From: Pseudomonas putida NBRC 14164 | GTDB lineage: Bacteria > Pseudomonadota > Gammaproteobacteria > Pseudomonadales > Pseudomonadaceae | DNA: 64,000 nt | Direction of reading: 5' to 3' | Assembly: GCF_000412675.1 (NCBI RefSeq) | Contig: NC_021505.1 | Location: 1,110,501-1,174,500, forward strand | Part shown: one piece after another, positions 35,456 through 43,576 of the stretch | How the letters are laid out: each line of letters begins with the position of its first letter | How positions within the stretch are numbered: position 1 is the first letter of the stretch | Program-made: the position numbers and the translations under genes | The notes under the pieces: generated by a model | Database searches by the model: none | The model's input: the letters and a program-made list of their open reading frames with translations, nothing else | What the model was told of the DNA's origin: nothing

Positions 35456-37504
35456 TCAGAAGGTGGTACGCAACCCCACTTCCACACTGCGCCCCGGTGC
35501 CGGTGCGATATCGCGCAGGATCGAGCTGGCATAACGCACGGTCTGGTCGGTCAGGTTTTCGCCGCGCACAAATGCCAGCCACTGGCTCTGGCCAATGTCA
35601 AAGCGGTAACCCACGCTCGCCCCCAATGTGGTGTAGCCATCGGTGCTGGTTTCGTTGGCCGGCTTGCGGTGCTGCGATGCCGCATGTTGCACATCTACCC
35701 GCGCCTGCCAGCGGTCCAGTTCCCATACCAGGCCGCTGTTCAGGCGCAGCGGGGCGATGCGTGGCAAAGGTTCGCCGCTGTCGAGGTTCTTGGCCCGGGT
35801 GTAGTCACCGGACAACTCCAGCGCGAAGCTGCCGTAGCGGTTCTCGACCAGCTGCCAGCGATCCTGGGCCTCGATGCCGTAGAAGCGCGCGCGCACGCCC
35901 TGGTACTGGTATTCCGGGAAGCCATCGTGGTCATGATCGTGGTCGTGGTCATCCTCGCCATGGTCGTGGTCATGCCCGCCCTCGCGCAGGTTGCCGGTGC
36001 CGATCAGCCCGATGTAGTTGCGGAAGTGGCTGTAGAACACCCCGACACTGCCTTTGTGGGTGCCATTGTCGAAGCGCAGCGCCAAGTCGGCGGAAATGGC
36101 CTTTTCCTTGTTCAGGCTGGCGTCACCCACTTCAAAGGCGCCGGTGGCCACATGCGCACCATTGGCGTACAGCTCGTAGAAAGTCGGGGCGCGCTCGGTG
36201 TAGCCAAGGTTGGCGGCCAGCGACCAGATCGGGTCGAGCTGGTACACCGCACCGGAAGACAGGCTGAACGCGTTGAAGCTGCTGGCGCTGTCGGCATCGA
36301 CGAAGTTTTCGTTGCCTTTGGCGTCCGGGTCTACCCGGGTGTGCTCCAGGCGTGCGCCCAGGCTCAGGTTCAGCCGCTCTGTGGCCTGCCATTGCTCCAG
36401 CATGAACAGCGCCAGGCTGTCGGTGTTGGTGTGCGGGACAAAGGCTTCCTCGCCGAGGGCAGAGAATTCGTTGCGGCTGACCTGGGCACCGATCACCCCC
36501 TCCACCGGCCCGAGCGGTTGATGGCGGGCTTCGATACGTGCTTCGTAGCCCTTGTTCTTGAAGGTGGTGTGCACCTCGCCTTCTTCGATCTCGCTGTGTT
36601 CGTAATCTGTATAGCCAGCATCGACCTTGACCGAGCTGAACGGGCCGTCCAGGTCGCGCAGCTCGGAGGCGAAGGCGTAGTGGTCCTGTTTCATGTCCAG
36701 GCGCACACCGGACTCTGCCACCGAGCCGTAATTGCTGTCGTAGCCGCTGTACGACAGGCCGGCGTAACCATGATCCCAGTGATAGGCACCACCGACTGCA
36801 CCGCCGTCCTGGCGGCCGTCGCTGTTTTCCAGGCGGTGTTTGCTGCCGGGCTCATCGGCGTCACGCACCTTGGAACTGCGGGCGTAGCCGGGGATGCGCA
36901 GGTCGTTGAACTGGCGGCTGTTGGCATCCAGGTGCAGGGCGAAGGCACCGTTACCCGCCTCCAGCTTGCCGGCGCTGCTGCGCGTGGTGTCGGCGCCACC
37001 GTAGCGCAACTCACCGGCACCGTGGATGCCTTCGATCGGTGCATCCGGGATGCGGTTGTCGAAGGTGTTGACCACGCCACCGATGGCGTTGCCGCCGTAG
37101 AGCAGGGCGGCCGGGCCGCGGACGATCTCGACGCGGTCGACAGTGACCGGGTCCAGCGGCACGGCGTGGTCATAGGACAGCGACGAGGCATCCAGCGCGC
37201 CGACGCCATTGCGCAGGATGCGAATGCGGTCGCCGTCCAGGCCGCGGATTACCGGGCGGCTGGCGCCAGGGCCGAACCAGGTCGAGGCGACCCCGGGCTG
37301 CTTGTTGAGGGTTTCACCGAGGCTACCGTGCTGTTGCTGCAGCAGGTTGTCGCCTTCGAGCACGGTGCTGGGGGCGGCCAACTGGCGGTTGCCCAATGGG
37401 TTGGCGGTGATGACCTGGGGTTCGAGTTCCACGGCCTGGCTGGGCGACGCAGCCAGCCAGAGCGCGACGGCAAGGGGGGAGAGGCGAAGCGGTGAGTACA
37501 GCAT
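35456..37504 (-). CDS. TonB-dependent receptor, zinc type (ZnuD-like)
   Basis: An outer-membrane receptor of 682 residues. A signal peptide ends SQA. The plug domain shows RPVIRGLDGDRIRILRNGVG and VEIVRGPAALLYGGNAIGG, and the 22-strand barrel ends VGLRTTF with terminal Phe. A striking extracellular loop at residues 509-528 (bases 35921-35980) alternates His and Asp (HDHDHGEDDHDHDHDHD), a metal trap found in ZnuD zinc receptors. A Zur-like palindrome lies just upstream. ATG 37504 is chosen because it begins a proper signal peptide. Zinc is the most likely substrate, though other divalent metals cannot be excluded. Confidence 0.88.
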   Translation of the reverse strand: MLYSPLRLSPLAVALWLAASPSQAVELEPQVITANPLGNRQLAAPSTVLEGDNLLQQQHGSLGETLNKQPGVASTWFGPGASRPVIRGLDGDRIRILRNGVGALDASSLSYDHAVPLDPVTVDRVEIVRGPAALLYGGNAIGGVVNTFDNRIPDAPIEGIHGAGELRYGGADTTRSSAGKLEAGNGAFALHLDANSRQFNDLRIPGYARSSKVRDADEPGSKHRLENSDGRQDGGAVGGAYHWDHGYAGLSYSGYDSNYGSVAESGVRLDMKQDHYAFASELRDLDGPFSSVKVDAGYTDYEHSEIEEGEVHTTFKNKGYEARIEARHQPLGPVEGVIGAQVSRNEFSALGEEAFVPHTNTDSLALFMLEQWQATERLNLSLGARLEHTRVDPDAKGNENFVDADSASSFNAFSLSSGAVYQLDPIWSLAANLGYTERAPTFYELYANGAHVATGAFEVGDASLNKEKAISADLALRFDNGTHKGSVGVFYSHFRNYIGLIGTGNLREGGHDHDHGEDDHDHDHDHDGFPEYQYQGVRARFYGIEAQDRWQLVENRYGSFALELSGDYTRAKNLDSGEPLPRIAPLRLNSGLVWELDRWQARVDVQHAASQHRKPANETSTDGYTTLGASVGYRFDIGQSQWLAFVRGENLTDQTVRYASSILRDIAPAPGRSVEVGLRTTF

Positions 37505-37539
37505 GGGGATGGGGCGTTCCTTGGCAGATGCTTTTATAG

Positions 37540-37554
37540 TGTTACAACATAACA
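37540..37554. promoter_or_regulatory. Candidate Zur box
   Basis: TGTTA-CAACA-TAACA is a perfect 5+5 inverted repeat matching the core of the proteobacterial Zur site (TGTTATNNNATAACA) with one outer-position mismatch. It lies 36-50 bases before the receptor start codon. Confidence 0.7.
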
Positions 37555-37668
37555 TAACTATTTCAGCACAGAGGTTTTGCCCCTGGCCAGCATTTTTTCT
37601 GTGGGCTTGACGCATCCCACCCGCCACTACACTCGTGTAAGGTGCGCATCTTTCCTACGGAGCACAGC

Positions 37669-37890
37669 ATGAGCACGGCCCAACACAACGCGCTGCACGG
37701 CAAGACCCTTGAACAGATCCTCACCGAGCTGGTGGCGCACTACCAATGGCAGGGCCTGGCCGAGCGCATCGATGTGCGTTGCTTCAAGAGCAACCCCAGC
37801 ATCAAGTCGAGCCTGGCCTTTTTGCGCAAGACGCCGTGGGCGCGAGAAAAGGTCGAGCAGTTGTACGTGAAGCTGCAGCGCAAGGCCTGA
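37669..37890 (+). CDS. VF530 family (DUF2132) small DNA-binding-like protein
   Basis: A 73-residue protein with the family pattern [26 protein letters not shown] followed by [28 protein letters not shown]530 proteins have a helical fold proposed to bind DNA, but no biological role is established. ATG 37669 follows CGGAGC. The next gene starts two bases after its stop, so the two are co-translated. It is divergent from the zinc receptor, but its start is more than 100 bases from the Zur-like box. Confidence 0.85.
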   Translation: MSTAQHNALHGKTLEQILTELVAHYQWQGLAERIDVRCFKSNPSIKSSLAFLRKTPWAREKVEQLYVKLQRKA

Positions 37891-37891
37891 T

Positions 37892-38527
37892 ATGCCGCGC
37901 CGCCCCTGGCTGACCGGCATGGCCGTGCTGGGCTGGTTCGGCCTGACCGTGCAGGTATACCTGGTGCTGCTGGCGCGCTGGCAGGAACAGGCCAGCCTGA
38001 TTGGCGGCCTGATCAATGTGTTCGGCTATTTCACCGTGCTGACCAACACCTTGGTGGCGACGGTGCTCAGTTATGCAGCGTTCGGTCGTGAAGGCCGCGC
38101 CAGGCGCTTCTTCCTGTCGCCGTCGGTGAGTGCTGCAGTGGCAGCCAGCATCGTGCTGGTGGCGCTGGCCTACAGCGTGTTGCTGCGCCACTTGTGGCAC
38201 CCGCAAGGCTGGCAGTGGCTGGCGGACGAGTTGCTGCACGATGTGATGCCGCTGCTGTATGCCTTGTACTGGTGGTGCGAGGTGCCCAAGGGCAGCCTGC
38301 GGCTATGGCACCTGGCAGTGTGGGCGATGTACCCGGCGGTGTATTTTGCCTATGCGCTGTGGCGGGGGAGCGAGATTGGCGTATACGCCTACCCCTTCAT
38401 CGATGTGGCGAGCCTGGGATATGGGCAGGTGATGCTCAATGCCCTGGGGGTGCTGGCGGGGTTCTGGGGGATCGGGTTGGTGCTGCTTGGGCTGGATCGG
38501 TGGCGCGGGGTGCGGAAATTTGCTTAG
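37892..38527 (+). CDS. Pr6Pr-like membrane protein
   Basis: A 211-residue integral membrane protein with six hydrophobic helices (GMAVLGWFGLTVQVYLVLLA, then GLINVFGYFTVLTNTLVATV and four more). The motif FTVLTN and the later HDVMPLLYALYWW and YPFIDV are characteristic of Pr6Pr, FAR-17a/AIG1-related proteins of unknown substrate. It follows the VF530 gene after one base. Nothing in the neighbourhood shows its function. Confidence 0.78.
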   Translation: MPRRPWLTGMAVLGWFGLTVQVYLVLLARWQEQASLIGGLINVFGYFTVLTNTLVATVLSYAAFGREGRARRFFLSPSVSAAVAASIVLVALAYSVLLRHLWHPQGWQWLADELLHDVMPLLYALYWWCEVPKGSLRLWHLAVWAMYPAVYFAYALWRGSEIGVYAYPFIDVASLGYGQVMLNALGVLAGFWGIGLVLLGLDRWRGVRKFA

Positions 38528-38637
38528 CCTGTGCTGGCCTCTTCGCGGGTAAACCCGCTCCCACAGGTACTTCACAAACCTTTAGGGCAGTGGAGTACTT
38601 GTGGGAGCTGGCTTGCCGGTGATGGGGCCGGTGTAGG
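38527..38637. repeat. REP pair 10, mosaic of two REP subtypes
   Basis: The left arm is CTTCGCGGGTAAACCCGCTC with CCACAGG (subtype of pairs 1-7). The right arm is TGTGGGAGCTGGCTTGCCGG with TGATGGGGCC (subtype of pairs 8, 9, 11, 12). The inner TGTGGGAG/CTCCCACA still pairs, but the outer arms do not match. Confidence 0.88.
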
Positions 38638-38646
38638 CAACCAAGA

Positions 38647-39408
38647 TCACTCGTCGTCCGCAGTCCCGTCGGCACGCCAGTAGGCCGCAGCCTTCAGCGC
38701 ATCCTCAGGCACCCCTTTTTCCAGCAACAGCGCCTTGGCCTGGCGGGTCAGGGCTTTTTCCAGCGCCACCCAGCCATACAACCGGCCTTGCGGCAAGGTC
38801 AGGTTCTTCACCAGTTCCAGCAAATCTTCTTGCTGGCGACGCACCCAGATGACTTCGACCTGTGCCTTGCTCGGCAACGGCTGGCGCTCCTGCTCGTCTT
38901 CGATCTGGATCACCGCCAGCACCTGGCGGCCAGCCGGCAGTTCGTCCAGGCGCCGACCAATCGCCGGAATGGCGGTTTCGTCACCGATCAGCAGGTAGCT
39001 GTCGAACATATCCGGCACCACCAGCGAGGCCCGTGGCCCGGCGATGTCCAGGGTTTGCCCCGGGGTGGCCTGGGCGGCCCAGGTGGAGGCTGGGCCGTCA
39101 CCGTGCAGCACGAAGTCGATGTCCAGTTCATTGGCCACCAGGTCGATGCGCCGTGGCGTGTACTCGCGCATGGTGGGCCGTGCGCCACCGTCCCGGCCCA
39201 TATTACGGGCCTCGATGGCCTGTTGTTGCTCCGGCGTTTCGGCGAACAGCAGCTTGATATGGTCGTCACTGCCGACGCTGCTGAAACCTTGCAGTTCGGC
39301 ACCGCCGAGGGTGATGCGGCGCATGCGTGGGGTCAGCTCGGTGACGCGCAGTACCTGCAGACGGCGTTGGCGGATCTCGTGGTTGACGCGGTGGATGGTG
39401 TCACTCAT
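38647..39408 (-). CDS. Siderophore-interacting protein (NADPH-dependent ferric-siderophore reductase)
   Basis: A 253-residue FAD enzyme of the SIP/ViuB family that reduces ferric siderophores in the cytoplasm to free iron. The FAD-binding RMRRITLGG near the N terminus, the REYTPRRID segment and the C-terminal dinucleotide domain (YLLIGDETAIPAIGRRLDELP) are intact. Its start overlaps the stop of the PadR gene by eight bases. A reductase/PadR pair is the E. coli nfeF-nfeR (yqjH-yqjI) arrangement, where the PadR protein links iron reduction to nickel. The same logic is inferred here. Confidence 0.9.
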   Translation of the reverse strand: MSDTIHRVNHEIRQRRLQVLRVTELTPRMRRITLGGAELQGFSSVGSDDHIKLLFAETPEQQQAIEARNMGRDGGARPTMREYTPRRIDLVANELDIDFVLHGDGPASTWAAQATPGQTLDIAGPRASLVVPDMFDSYLLIGDETAIPAIGRRLDELPAGRQVLAVIQIEDEQERQPLPSKAQVEVIWVRRQQEDLLELVKNLTLPQGRLYGWVALEKALTRQAKALLLEKGVPEDALKAAAYWRADGTADDE

Positions 39409-39946
39409 GGGAAGTCTCCCCGACAGGGTCGGCCGGCCCGGAGGCGATGGCCTTGGCGGTATGGTTGAGCAAGTCGCGGACCCGTTGGATTTCTTCCGGA
39501 GTCCAGCGGCCGCTGTGCATGTGCAGTGCGTGGCGCAGGTTGCCGACCGCTTCATGGATTTCAGGCGGGCGGTCGTGGCCGCGCAGGGCGCGTTTGCTGA
39601 CTTCGATGCGCATGCGCACGCCGTCCAGGGCGATAGCCTGCTCGGCCAGGGCGCTGCGCCCGGCGTCGGTGATGGCATAGAGGCGTTTGCTGCCCTGCAC
39701 CTGGCCGCTGATCAGCTCGGCCTCTTCAAGAAAATTCAGCGTGGGGTAGATCACCCCTGGGCTTGGGCTGTAGCTGCCGTCGAACAGGTTTTCGATCTGG
39801 CGGATCAGGTCGTAACCGTGGCCGGGCTGCTCGGCCAGCAGGTCCAGCATCAGCAGCTTGAGGTCACCGGGGGCGAAGACGCGTGGGCCGCGCTCGCCGC
39901 GGCCGGGGCGCCGCTCGAAGGGGTCATGGGGGGTGTGTTCACGCAT
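39401..39946 (-). CDS. PadR-family transcriptional regulator (NfeR/YqjI-like)
   Basis: A 181-residue repressor. The PadR winged helix spans about residues 28-105 (LLMLDLLAEQPGHGYDLIRQ, then SPGVIYPTLNFLEEAELI), followed by a C-terminal dimerisation helix. The first 25 residues form a basic extension with two His (MREHTPHDPFERRPGRG), shorter than the metal-binding His-rich tail of E. coli YqjI. It is the first gene of a two-gene operon with the siderophore reductase. Two identical palindromes and a Fur-like box precede it, so it probably represses its own operon while Fur adds iron control. Confidence 0.88.
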   Translation of the reverse strand: MREHTPHDPFERRPGRGERGPRVFAPGDLKLLMLDLLAEQPGHGYDLIRQIENLFDGSYSPSPGVIYPTLNFLEEAELISGQVQGSKRLYAITDAGRSALAEQAIALDGVRMRIEVSKRALRGHDRPPEIHEAVGNLRHALHMHSGRWTPEEIQRVRDLLNHTAKAIASGPADPVGETSHE

Positions 39947-39969
39947 GGGGGCAGGGCTCCGTCGTTTGC

Positions 39970-40001
39970 GATATATCGTAAGATACTACTCAAGATATAT
40001 C
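39970..40001. promoter_or_regulatory. Candidate PadR operator
   Basis: Two copies of the 8-base palindrome GATATATC (39970-39977 and 39994-40001), 24 bases apart centre to centre, lie 24-55 bases upstream of the PadR start. Autorepression is inferred. Confidence 0.55.
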
Positions 40002-40023
40002 TAAAGACAACCCCTTTAATGCA

Positions 40024-40036
40024 GATGATTATCATC
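40024..40036. promoter_or_regulatory. Candidate Fur box
   Basis: GATGATTATCATC is a near-perfect palindrome containing the core TGATTATCA of the Fur consensus. It touches the stop codon of the upstream penicillin-binding-protein gene and is 78 bases from the PadR start. Confidence 0.6.
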
Positions 40037-43000
40037 TAGTCATTCGATACGTTTCCTGCAGGCGGTGGCGTATGTACCGCAACCTGCGGCGGTTTGCATT
40101 CATTCGGATTGCCCGGCTGCAGGTATGGCATGAGGATCGGGGCCATGCCCTTGAGCACCTGCACCGGCAGCGCCGAGGTGAATTTGAACGCTTCTGCCGA
40201 GCGCCCAGGCACAAAGGCAGTGAGGGTGCCGAAGTGGTTGTCGCCCAGGAAGAACACGAAGGTGGCGGTGCGGTTAAGCGAGCGCGAGCCAATCAGCCGA
40301 CCGCCGGCGCCGAAGCTTTCGATGCGGTTGTCACCGGTACCGGTCTTGCCCCCCATCACCAGTGGCGTGCCGTCCTGCAGCTTGAAACTGCCGGAAATAC
40401 GCCGCGCAGTGCCTGCATCGACCACCTGCGACATGGCGCCTTTGAGTGCGCGTGCCACTTCCACCGGCAGAATCCGCACGCCCCGGTCTGGGTCGGTGAT
40501 CAACTTGGTTTCATAAGGTGTGTTGGCTGCAAAGTGCAGGGTGTCGATGCGCAGGGTGGGCAGTCGGATGCCGTCGTTCTGGATGATGCCGACCAGTTCG
40601 GAGAGGGCGGCGGGGCGGTCGCCCGAACTGCCGATGGCGGTGGCCAGGGAGGGCACCAGGTGGTCGAATGGATAGCCCACGCGTTTCCAGCGCTGGTGGA
40701 TGTCGAGGAAGGCTTCGATCTCGACCATGGTGCGGATGCGGCTGTCGCGTGCCCCTTGGTGGCGGCTCTTGAACAGCCAGCTGTACACCTCCTGGCGCTC
40801 GAAGCGGCTGGCGTTGACCATTTCGGTCAAGGTCGAGCTCGGGTTTTTCAGCAGGTAGCCAAGCAGCCACAGGTCCAGCGGGTGGACCTTGGCAATGTAG
40901 CCCTGGTCGGGCAGGTCGTACTTGCCCGGGCCATAGGCGTCATACATCTCTGACAGGCGGCCGTCGGTCAGCTTGCCCAGGGTAATCTTGTCGCCCTTGA
41001 GGTGGGCACGTACGAAGGCATTGAAGGTTTCCTGCCCTGCTTCGGGGAACAGGTAGCGGTGCACCGCCGCCAGCCGTTGCGGGGTTACGCGCATGCTGTC
41101 CAGGAAGGTGTCCAGGCGCTGCTGTGAGGTCTTGCGCTGGTATTTCTTCCAGAAGCGCATCAGGTAGTTGGTGCCTTCCTTGTCGGCGAAGCGGGCCAGG
41201 TATTCCTGGCGGCGAGGGTCGGCGTCGTCCTTGAGCAGCGGCACGCGGTTGTACGGCTGCTGGTAGGTCACGTAGCGCACCAGGTCGCGCATCAGGCGAA
41301 TGAACGGCAGGTTGATCGATTCGCGCAGCGCATCCTTGAGCGTCGGGTTGCGGCTGTTGTCTTCCTTGCGGAAGTTGTTGAACACGTGCATGCCGCCGCC
41401 TGTGAAGAAGGCTTCACCGGTATTGGCGGAGTACTTGCGCTCCAGCGCGGCGTCGAGCATGGCGTCCAGGCTCTGGTTCTTGCTGTTCTGCGTCAGCCAT
41501 TCCAGCGACCACTGGGTGATGCGGTCGAGTTCGGCGACTTCGACCTTCTTCAGCTCGGCAGCGGGTTTGCCGGCGTACTTGTCGTGCAGTTCGGCGATGA
41601 TCTCCAGGTACGTGGTCAGCACCCGCAACTTGGCGGTGGAGCCGAGTTCCAGCTTGCTGCCTTCGTTGATGTCGAAGGGCTGGTTGGTGCTGTCGGTCTG
41701 CACCCGTACCCGCGAGCCGTCGGCGGTGCGCTCGAACAGGGTGAAGCTGTAGCTGACCTGGTCGGTGGTCTTGGTGGTGAGCAGGCGCTCGCCGATCAGC
41801 CCCATCTGCGCGGCAAACTCCGGGTCGGCAAGGTTTTTCAGGTACTGGCTGACCTGCAGTTGCAGGTCGGCCTGCAGGGTACTGGTGGCCGATACATCGA
41901 GGCGGTCGAGGTCGTACAACGGGCGGTTGAGCATGGCTGCCAGGCGGTTGCGCGCCAGGCTGATGCCCTTGTTGGTAACTATCGGCACGATGGTTGGCTG
42001 CGCTACCCAGTCGCGGTAGACCGCCTTGCTGGCCAACGCGGCTTCGGCCAATGGCTGCTCGATCACCTTGTTGGCGGCGAGCACGCGGATGTGCGAATCG
42101 GTGAGTTCGGCCAACTCCACCCGGCCCTTGGACAAGTAGTGGGACGGGCGGCGCTGGGCAATCATCAGCGACAGCACCTGGCGCAGGGCAAGGCCGCGTG
42201 CAGCCATGCTTTCGGCGTCAGTGGCGGTGGAAGTCAGGGCCTGGTTGACCTGGTCGAAGTCGGCGCCGTACCACACCCGCAAGCCTTCGGCCATGCCGTG
42301 CACTTCGCCGTGCCCGGGCACGGCCGACAGCGGCACACTGTTGAGGTAGTCGCGCACGATGCGCTGGCGTGCCTCGGTGGTATCCGGGCCGCCCTGGTAG
42401 GCGCGCACGCTGGCAGAAATCATCTGGCGGATTTTCTCGGCACCGGACACGGTCAGGCCGTCCGGTGAGTGGCGATACTTCTCCAACTGCGTGGCCAAGG
42501 TGCTGCCACCCGCGGACTGGCCGGGCAAGGCCAGGTACTTGGCCACCTGGCTGTAGGCGGCCTTGGCGAAGCGTGGCCAGTCCACGGCCGGGTTGTTGCG
42601 TGGGTCCTGGGTATCGAGCAGGTCGCGGTTCTCGATGAACAGCAGGCTGTTGACCATCACCGCCGGGATTGCGGCAAAGTCCGGGTACAGGTGCTGTGGG
42701 TAGTTGTACTGGTACAGCGTGTCGCCGCGGCAGTCGGTGATCGACAGGCCGGCCTGGATCTTCTCGATATAGGGGGCGAACAGCCCATGATCGACGTAGT
42801 TCATCAGCGCGGGTGAGAACCTGACCTGCTCAGTGATCAGGTAGTCGCGCTTGAGCAGGCGTGGCAGGAATTCGCCCAGGGCGCTGTAGCCAAGGCGCCT
42901 GTCGAACGGCCCGTCACCGGGATAGATGATTGCATCACTAGGGCCGGGCTCCAGCGAGTAGGTCAGGGTACCGGCCAGTTTGCTGAACTCGCGTGATTGC

Positions 43001-43194
43001 AGTTCGGAGGTGCGGAATTCGTCATATGCAGCGAAGCCGATGGCCACCAGCGCCACCAGCAGGATGAGGATGATCAGCCGCCACCATAGCCGACGCTGAC
43101 GGGGGGACTTCGGTTGTGGCGTCTCGGCCGGAGGTATCTCGGGTGCTTCCGTTCTGCTTGGTTCCGATTGCCACAGTGCGCCCATAGTCTTCAA
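40036..43194 (-). CDS. Divergent class A penicillin-binding protein (GT51 plus transpeptidase)
   Basis: A 1052-residue inner-membrane protein. A proline-rich cytoplasmic start is followed by one helix (about 36-56). The glycosyltransferase-51 domain (about 145-330) has GGSTLATQLEK near 228, but its first motif reads IENRDLLDT instead of EDRRFxxHxG and the third reads EKIRQM where RKxxE is usual, so the second catalytic glutamate appears lost. The transpeptidase part is intact: STAK (about 515), SIN (about 625) and KTGTG (about 947). Long inserts make it larger than normal class A proteins. It should work on peptidoglycan, perhaps only as a transpeptidase or with a modified glycosyltransferase. 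Confidence 0.82.
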   Translation of the reverse strand: MKTMGALWQSEPSRTEAPEIPPAETPQPKSPRQRRLWWRLIILILLVALVAIGFAAYDEFRTSELQSREFSKLAGTLTYSLEPGPSDAIIYPGDGPFDRRLGYSALGEFLPRLLKRDYLITEQVRFSPALMNYVDHGLFAPYIEKIQAGLSITDCRGDTLYQYNYPQHLYPDFAAIPAVMVNSLLFIENRDLLDTQDPRNNPAVDWPRFAKAAYSQVAKYLALPGQSAGGSTLATQLEKYRHSPDGLTVSGAEKIRQMISASVRAYQGGPDTTEARQRIVRDYLNSVPLSAVPGHGEVHGMAEGLRVWYGADFDQVNQALTSTATDAESMAARGLALRQVLSLMIAQRRPSHYLSKGRVELAELTDSHIRVLAANKVIEQPLAEAALASKAVYRDWVAQPTIVPIVTNKGISLARNRLAAMLNRPLYDLDRLDVSATSTLQADLQLQVSQYLKNLADPEFAAQMGLIGERLLTTKTTDQVSYSFTLFERTADGSRVRVQTDSTNQPFDINEGSKLELGSTAKLRVLTTYLEIIAELHDKYAGKPAAELKKVEVAELDRITQWSLEWLTQNSKNQSLDAMLDAALERKYSANTGEAFFTGGGMHVFNNFRKEDNSRNPTLKDALRESINLPFIRLMRDLVRYVTYQQPYNRVPLLKDDADPRRQEYLARFADKEGTNYLMRFWKKYQRKTSQQRLDTFLDSMRVTPQRLAAVHRYLFPEAGQETFNAFVRAHLKGDKITLGKLTDGRLSEMYDAYGPGKYDLPDQGYIAKVHPLDLWLLGYLLKNPSSTLTEMVNASRFERQEVYSWLFKSRHQGARDSRIRTMVEIEAFLDIHQRWKRVGYPFDHLVPSLATAIGSSGDRPAALSELVGIIQNDGIRLPTLRIDTLHFAANTPYETKLITDPDRGVRILPVEVARALKGAMSQVVDAGTARRISGSFKLQDGTPLVMGGKTGTGDNRIESFGAGGRLIGSRSLNRTATFVFFLGDNHFGTLTAFVPGRSAEAFKFTSALPVQVLKGMAPILMPYLQPGNPNECKPPQVAVHTPPPAGNVSND

Positions 43195-43576
43195 TCCGGC
43201 CAGGTGTTTTCGTCTTGCTTGACTGAAGCTTAGACGTTGAGCGGGTGAGGTGAAAATTTTGTAGGAGGTGGAGAAAAGCGGGGTAGGGCTATGCGGCTTT
43301 GGTGTGGGTTTCTTGATACGGCGATGTTGTTATGGTGCCGGGGCAGCTTTCAGGGCCGCTGCGCCCGCCAGAAAACTTGCTGATTATTCCTGTATATACA
43401 GCGAAAATCCCTGCAACGGTCTTCCTATACTGCTCGGCCCCTTCGCCCTGCCGGGCGCTCTACCCCGGCACACGGGCCGGCCCACGAGGCCAGCCTGGCA
43501 AGCCTACGTCACGCCTATCGGCATGGCCGGTGCTGCACGAAGGTCAAATCCAATAACAAAATGAGGTTGTATTGCT
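43195..43576. other. Intergenic region upstream of the amino acid permease
   Basis: 382 bases without a credible gene. A -10-like TATACT (43426-43431) lies about 150 bases before the permease. A 12-base palindrome CTGTATATACAG (43390-43401) looks like a LexA site but is four bases too short. An A-rich Hfq/Crc-type motif lies next to the permease ribosome site. Confidence 0.6.
43552..43559 (+). promoter_or_regulatory. Candidate Hfq/Crc site before the amino acid permease
   Basis: AATAACAA, an exact AANAANAA motif, is directly followed by the ribosome site GAGG (43563-43566). Binding would cover the translation start. Confidence 0.45.

Noticed and set aside
35408..37495. 695-codon open frame opposite the TonB receptor gene
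   Set aside because: Low-complexity Val/Ala/Gly composition and no domain. It mirrors the receptor gene, which has clear motifs.
43390..43401. CTGTATATACAG resembling a LexA (SOS) box
   Set aside because: LexA sites have CTG and CAG separated by ten bases. Here only six separate them, and the next gene is an amino acid permease.
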